Shown: piece after piece, positions 58,653-64,000 of the stretch
How the letters are laid out: every line of letters begins with the position of its first letter
Numbering within the stretch: position 1 is the first letter of the stretch
Origin: Gemmatimonadota bacterium
GTDB taxonomy: Bacteria > Gemmatimonadota > Gemmatimonadetes > Gemmatimonadales > Gemmatimonadaceae
NCBI GenBank assembly: GCA_021298395.1
Contig: JAJTFH010000008.1
Span: 1 to 64,000, forward strand
Length of the DNA stretch: 64,000 nucleotides
Direction of reading: 5' to 3'
Position numbers and translations under genes: made by a program
Notes under the pieces: generated by a model
Seen by the model: only the letters and a program-made list of their open reading frames with translations
Told to the model about the DNA's origin: nothing
Databases searched by the model: none

Positions 58653-59225
58653 ATGAAGGTCATCCTCGGGCTCGGGAACCCCGGCGCGGAGTATGCGGAG
58701 ACGCGGCACAACGTCGGATGGTGGGTCCTCGACCATCTGGCGGAGGTCTGGCGGTTCGAGGGTTGGCGCAAGGATGGCGAGGCGCTGACCAGCACGGGAC
58801 GCATCGGCACCACCACGGTGCGCCTCGTCAAACCGCAGACCTTCATGAATCTGTCAGGTCGGGTGTTGACCCCCTGGCTCCGGCGCCCCTTCTGGGCCGC
58901 GGCCACCGACCTGGTGGTGATCTCCGATGAGGTGCAGTTGCCGGTGGGGACCTTCCGCTTCGGCGCGAAGGGCTCCGCCGGTGGTCACAACGGGCTCAAG
59001 AGCATCGAGCAGGCGCTCACGAGCCAGGACTACCCCCGACTCCGCATCGGGGTCGGGCCGAACGATCCGCAGCGCCGCATCGGCGACCTCGCCGACTATG
59101 TGCTCGGACGGTTCGGGAAGGACGAGGGCGCCGAGGTCCGCGCGCTCTTGCCGACGCTGGAGGAGGGGCTTCGGGTCTGGACGACCGAGGGGATCCTCTC
59201 CGTCATGAATCGCTTGAATCGCTAG
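58653..59225 (+). CDS. pth: Peptidyl-tRNA hydrolase
   Basis: The 190-residue enzyme frees tRNA from stalled peptidyl-tRNA. Catalytic residues are visible: N9 (GLGNPG), H19 (TRHNVGWW), the Asp in [11 protein letters not shown] and the Asn in GGHNGLKS. It follows rplY by 33 bp, as in many bacteria. Confidence 0.97.
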   Translation: MKVILGLGNPGAEYAETRHNVGWWVLDHLAEVWRFEGWRKDGEALTSTGRIGTTTVRLVKPQTFMNLSGRVLTPWLRRPFWAAATDLVVISDEVQLPVGTFRFGAKGSAGGHNGLKSIEQALTSQDYPRLRIGVGPNDPQRRIGDLADYVLGRFGKDEGAEVRALLPTLEEGLRVWTTEGILSVMNRLNR

Positions 59226-59250
59226 TCCCTCACCTCTCACCCCACCCCCC

Positions 59251-61302
<2,052 letters not shown>

Positions 61303-61317
61303 TGTCGTAAGCCCCAG

Positions 61318-61355
61318 CGACGGCGGGGGAGGCCCTCGGGTCTCCCCCGCCGTCG
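61318..61355 (+). terminator. Terminator after hppA
   Basis: A 17-bp stem (14 bp perfect, CGACGGCGGGGGAG with its complement, plus three inner pairs including a G-U) encloses a CTCG loop and is followed by TGTCT. Confidence 0.75.
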
Positions 61356-61385
61356 TGTCTCGGCCCTCCCCATCTCCCGCGTCCC

Positions 61386-62515
61386 ATGCTCTCTCTCGGC
61401 ATCGTCGGTCTCCCCAACGTCGGCAAGTCCTCGCTCTTCAACGCCCTCACGGCGGCGAAGGCCGAGGCGGCGAACTACCCCTTCTGCACCATCGACCCGA
61501 ACGTCGGGGTGGTGAACGTCCCCGATCCGCGGCTCGACCAACTCGCGGCGATCGTGCATCCCGAACGGACCGTCCCCGCGGCGGTGCAGTTCGTCGACAT
61601 CGCGGGGCTGGTGAAGGGGGCGAGCACCGGGGAGGGACGCGGCAACGCCTTCCTCTCGAACATCCGCGAGACCGATGCGATCGTGCACGTGGTCCGCTGC
61701 TTCGATGACCCCGACGTGATCCACGTCGACGGCTCGGTCGATCCCGTTCGCGATCGCGCGACGATCGAGTTCGAGCTCGCGCTGGCCGACCTCTCGGTGG
61801 TGGAGAAGCGGCTCGACAAGGCGAAGCGCGCGGCGAAGACGGGGGACAAGGAGGCCGCCGCGGAGGTGAGCTCGCTGGAGAAGGCGCAGGCGCCCCTCTC
61901 GAACGGTCAAAGGCGCAGGCGCCCCTCTCGAACGGTCACGCGCTCTGGCACGTCACCCTCTCCGCCGAGGACCGGGACCGGCTCAAGGGACTGCAGCTCC
62001 TCACCCTCAAGCCGATCCTCTATGCGGCGAACGTCACCGATGGCGAACTGACTGGGGCCGAGGGGGCCTACGTCACCGCCCTGCGCGCCGCGATCGCCGC
62101 CGACCATGAGCCGGCGCAGGTCGTCACCTTCTCGGCGAAGATCGAATCGGAGTTGGCGGAGCTCCCCCCTGAGGACCGGGCCGACTTCCTGAGCTCGCTC
62201 GGATTGGCGTCGGCGGGACTCGACCGCCTGATCCGCGGGGGGTATTCCCTCCTCGGGCTCCAGACCTACTTCACCGCCGGGGAGAAGGAGGTCCGGGCCT
62301 GGACCATCAAGGTCGGGGACACGGCGCCCAAGGCCGCGGGGGTGATCCACACCGACTTCGAGCGGGGATTCATCAAGGCCGACACCGTCAGCCTCGCGGA
62401 CTTCGTGGCGAACGGGGGGTGGAAGGGGGCCAAGGAGAAGGGGGTCGTCCGGAGCGAGGGGAAGGAGTACGTGATGCAGGACGGGGATGTGGTCCTCTTC
62501 AAGTTCAATGTCTGA
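61386..62515 (+). pseudogene. ychF: ychF (Obg-like ATPase) disrupted by a 29-bp tandem duplication
   Basis: YchF is a ribosome-associated P-loop ATPase. The first 174 residues are normal ([38 protein letters not shown]). A perfect 29-bp direct duplication (61881-61909 and 61910-61938) then shifts the frame, and translation ends at a TGA at 62049-62051. Removing one copy restores an uninterrupted frame through the TGS-like C-terminal domain (YFTAGEKEVRAWTIK, HTDFERGFIKADTV, KEYVMQDGDVVLFKFNV) to 62515, giving 366 residues, the family length. Either the gene is mutated, the reading is phase-variable, or the duplication is a sequence or assembly error. Confidence 0.93.
61881..61938 (+). repeat. 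Perfect 29-bp tandem duplication in ychF
   Basis: Two identical 29-bp units, each beginning AAGGCGCAGGCGCCC and ending GAACGGTCA, follow one another with no gap. Because 29 is not a multiple of three, the second copy breaks the frame. Confidence 0.97.
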
Positions 62516-62530
62516 GCCCGTGGGGGACGG

Positions 62531-62561
62531 TTGACTCCCCCTCCCTAACTCCGTACGTTTC
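62531..62561 (+). promoter_or_regulatory. Promoter of the rpsF operon
   Basis: TTGACT (62531-62536), a 17-bp spacer and TACGTT (62554-62559) form a good promoter. The predicted start near 62566 gives a leader of about 110 nt. Confidence 0.65.
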
Positions 62562-62623
62562 AAGGCTTTCCATAAACAGCGCGTTTCCCAGGGTCGGCCC
62601 TTGCCGGCCCGCGCGCCCAGCCT

Positions 62624-62650
62624 CCCGCCGCGTCGGCAACCCGCGGTGGG
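62624..62650 (+). promoter_or_regulatory. Leader hairpin before rpsF
   Basis: CCCGCCGCG (62624-62632) pairs with CGCGGTGGG (62642-62650, one G-U) around a 9-nt loop, 13 nt before the Shine-Dalgarno. It could be the S6:S18 autoregulatory site, but the diagnostic CCG bulge is not clearly matched. Confidence 0.35.
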
Positions 62651-62663
62651 CGATCACGACCAA

Positions 62664-62670
62664 AGGAGGA
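62664..62670 (+). promoter_or_regulatory. Strong Shine-Dalgarno of rpsF
   Basis: AGGAGGA lies eight bases before the GTG at 62679 and decides the start over an upstream TTG. It is one of the few strong ribosome-binding sites in the window. Confidence 0.85.
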
Positions 62671-62678
62671 TTGCCACA

Positions 62679-63044
62679 GTGTCTCGTGAATACGAGGCGG
62701 TGTACATCTTCGATGCCGGACTCGAAGACGCCGCCATCGCCGAGCGGCTCGACAAGCACCATGCGCTCCTCGGCACCACCACGCCCGTCACGCTCGACCA
62801 TTGGGGCCGTCGCCAGCTCGCCTATAAGATCGGCAGCAAGGAGACCGGCTACTACGTGGTCGCCCGCTTCACCGCCGAGGGGACGGTCCTCCCCGAGTTC
62901 GAGCGTGCCCTGAAGCTCGACGAGAGCGTGATCCGCTATCTGATCTCGGTCCATGAGCACGAGCTCGGCGCCCCGCCGATGACCGAAGAGCAGCTCGCCG
63001 CCCGCCGGGCGCGCGATGAGGACGACGACGAGGACGAGGAATAA
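62679..63044 (+). CDS. rpsF: Ribosomal protein bS6
   Basis: The 121-residue small-subunit protein starts with GTG behind a strong Shine-Dalgarno. It shows REYEAVYIFDAGL, DHWGRRQLAYKI and FERALKLDESVIRYLI, and ends with a very acidic tail (RDEDDDEDEE). It lies 3 bp before rpsR, its partner on the 30S platform. Confidence 0.96.
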   Translation: MSREYEAVYIFDAGLEDAAIAERLDKHHALLGTTTPVTLDHWGRRQLAYKIGSKETGYYVVARFTAEGTVLPEFERALKLDESVIRYLISVHEHELGAPPMTEEQLAARRARDEDDDEDEE

Positions 63045-63047
63045 CCC

Positions 63048-63272
63048 ATGCGCCGTTCCCGTAAGGTCTGCCCGGTCACCGAGGCCGGCATCCGTTTCAT
63101 CGATTACAAGGACGAGCGCTTCCTCGCCCGCTTCATCTCCGACAACGGGAAGATCCTCCCGAGCCGGTTGAGCGGCGTCGACGCCCGTCACCAGCGGCAG
63201 CTGGCGAAGGCGATCAAGAAGGCGCGCTACCTGGCGCTCCTCCCGTACACGCGCGGCCACACCGCGCAGTAA
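63048..63272 (+). CDS. rpsR: Ribosomal protein bS18
   Basis: The 74-residue protein has [41 protein letters not shown] and [11 protein letters not shown]. It keeps one Cys of the N-terminal motif rather than a full zinc set. It lies between rpsF and a YybS-like membrane protein. Confidence 0.97.
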   Translation: MRRSRKVCPVTEAGIRFIDYKDERFLARFISDNGKILPSRLSGVDARHQRQLAKAIKKARYLALLPYTRGHTAQ

Positions 63273-63296
63273 AGGATGGGCCCGGAGGCGGAGTCG

Positions 63297-64000
63297 ATGG
63301 AGCCGCCTCGGGAGCGGGGGTGGGGACGGATCGTTCTGGTCCTCCTCGCGCTGGCGGTCCTGCCGGCGATCCCGCTCCTGCGTGTGGTGATCCCGATCGT
63401 CGACCCGTTGGTGCTCATCGCCCCGCTCGCGGCGGCGTTGGCCATCGCGGGGTGGCGACAGGGGGGACGGGGCTCGCTCGCGCTCCTCTGGGGGGCGGTG
63501 GCCGGCTGGATCCTCTGGCGGGCGAGTCAACGAGGGACGGCGTACGACGAGTTCGTGGTCGGCTGGTCGGTCCTCCTAGCGGTGACGTTCGGCGTGATCA
63601 TCGCGGTGATCCCTGGACGTGGCCCCCTCCTCCCGAAGGCCCTCGCGGCCCTCGCGGCGGCCCTGGGGGTCGGGGTGGTGATCATCGCGATGGTCCCGGG
63701 CGGGTGGACGGGTGCGATCGCGTTGGTGAGTGAGGAAATCGGTCGGCGCGCGGTGGGCGCCATGCGGGAGTGGCAGGCGATGACGGCCACCCCCGAATGG
63801 CAGGAGCTGATGGCCGGCTCCCCCACCTGGGAGGAGTCGAGTCGGACGGTGGAACGGCAGCTCGGTCTGGTGCCGGGACCCGCCCGCCAGCTCTTCCTCG
63901 CGATGCTGGCGCTGCAGGGGATGGTCGCGATGGCCCTGAGCTGGGCCATCTACCATCGGGTCGCGACGGTGCGACTCGGCCCCCCGCTCACCACGCTGCG
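63297..64000 (+). CDS. YybS/DUF2232-like polytopic membrane protein (3' end beyond window)
   Basis: The frame stays open to the right edge, at least 234 residues from the ATG at 63297, which has GGAGG 8-10 bp upstream; an in-frame ATG at 63276 is possible. It has about five hydrophobic helices before the edge (ILWRASQRGTAYDEF between two of them) and a soluble loop near residues 150-200. Its place after rpsR, where YybS-like proteins commonly precede rplI, supports the assignment. The function is unknown. Confidence 0.7.
   Translation, partial: MEPPRERGWGRIVLVLLALAVLPAIPLLRVVIPIVDPLVLIAPLAAALAIAGWRQGGRGSLALLWGAVAGWILWRASQRGTAYDEFVVGWSVLLAVTFGVIIAVIPGRGPLLPKALAALAAALGVGVVIIAMVPGGWTGAIALVSEEIGRRAVGAMREWQAMTATPEWQELMAGSPTWEESSRTVERQLGLVPGPARQLFLAMLALQGMVAMALSWAIYHRVATVRLGPPLTTL

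Noticed and set aside
59226-59250. Pyrimidine-rich tract before hppA as a fourth heptad array
   Set aside because: TCCCTCA, CCTCTCA, CCCCACC has a hint of seven-base period but lacks the CCTG core; it may be a decayed copy, but the evidence is weak.
61909-62051. Programmed ribosomal frameshift in ychF
   Set aside because: The shift is explained exactly by a 29-bp duplication; there is no slippery heptamer or pseudoknot.

Overview
This window is strongly GC-rich, tightly packed chromosomal DNA made almost entirely of housekeeping genes. I see no rRNA, insertion sequence, prophage or CRISPR array. The mixture suggests a Gemmatimonadota-like bacterium (inference): a large secreted Asp-box/BNR protein, a Minf_1886 (TIGR04138) protein, DUF4159/DUF4175/DUF2723 proteins, a heptose-phosphate phosphatase and a TonB receptor that imply a Gram-negative envelope, frequent GTG starts, and many start codons without an obvious Shine-Dalgarno.

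Layout. 1-5.1 kb: a secreted 5'-nucleotidase-like protein without its metal ligands (cut by the left edge), a zinc-ribbon protein, a NarL-type two-component pair and a creatininase-family hydrolase. 5.2-10.7 kb: katG and a 1,053-residue Asp-box protein, closed by an 18-bp perfect hairpin. 10.8-25.1 kb, all on the minus strand: thrS, a small exported protein, thiolase, 3-hydroxybutyryl-CoA dehydrogenase, acyl-CoA dehydrogenase, leucine-type dehydrogenase, rpiB, glyA, a Minf_1886 protein, nnr, thiL, plsC, eno, ftsB, then tRNA-fMet and tRNA-Met. 25.2-35.9 kb, plus strand: valS, an Ig-like lipoprotein, selA, gmhB, purN, purH and a DUF2723 membrane protein. 35.9-38.0 kb: a TonB-dependent siderophore receptor behind a good promoter and a Fur-like box. 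38.1-40.6 kb: two tRNA-Ser genes, gltX and a LexA-like regulator. 40.6-52.8 kb: a nine-gene minus-strand operon running trxA, rsmI, DUF4159, DUF4175, TPR protein, AsnB-like exported protein, JAMM-DinG helicase, FAH-family protein, membrane protein. 52.9-64 kb, mostly plus strand: methylmalonyl-CoA epimerase, a lipoprotein, pdxJ, a small protein, a flippase-like protein, ispE, tRNA-Gln, prs, rplY, pth, hppA, a frameshifted ychF, rpsF, rpsR and a YybS-like membrane protein cut by the right edge.

Points of interest. (1) ychF is broken by a perfect 29-bp tandem duplication. (2) Degenerate CCCTG-type heptads, five units each, sit directly before the starts of eno, the leucine-type dehydrogenase and purH. 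(3) A RadC-like JAMM domain is fused to a DinG-type helicase. (4) The LexA-like protein lacks both catalytic residues. (5) A TANNTT -10 element recurs; for valS, thrS and purN it lies so close to the start that the mRNAs should be leaderless or nearly so. No stretch over 300 bases lacks a feature; the longer gaps (10.75-11.08 and 37.95-38.46 kb) hold tRNAs, hairpins and promoters.
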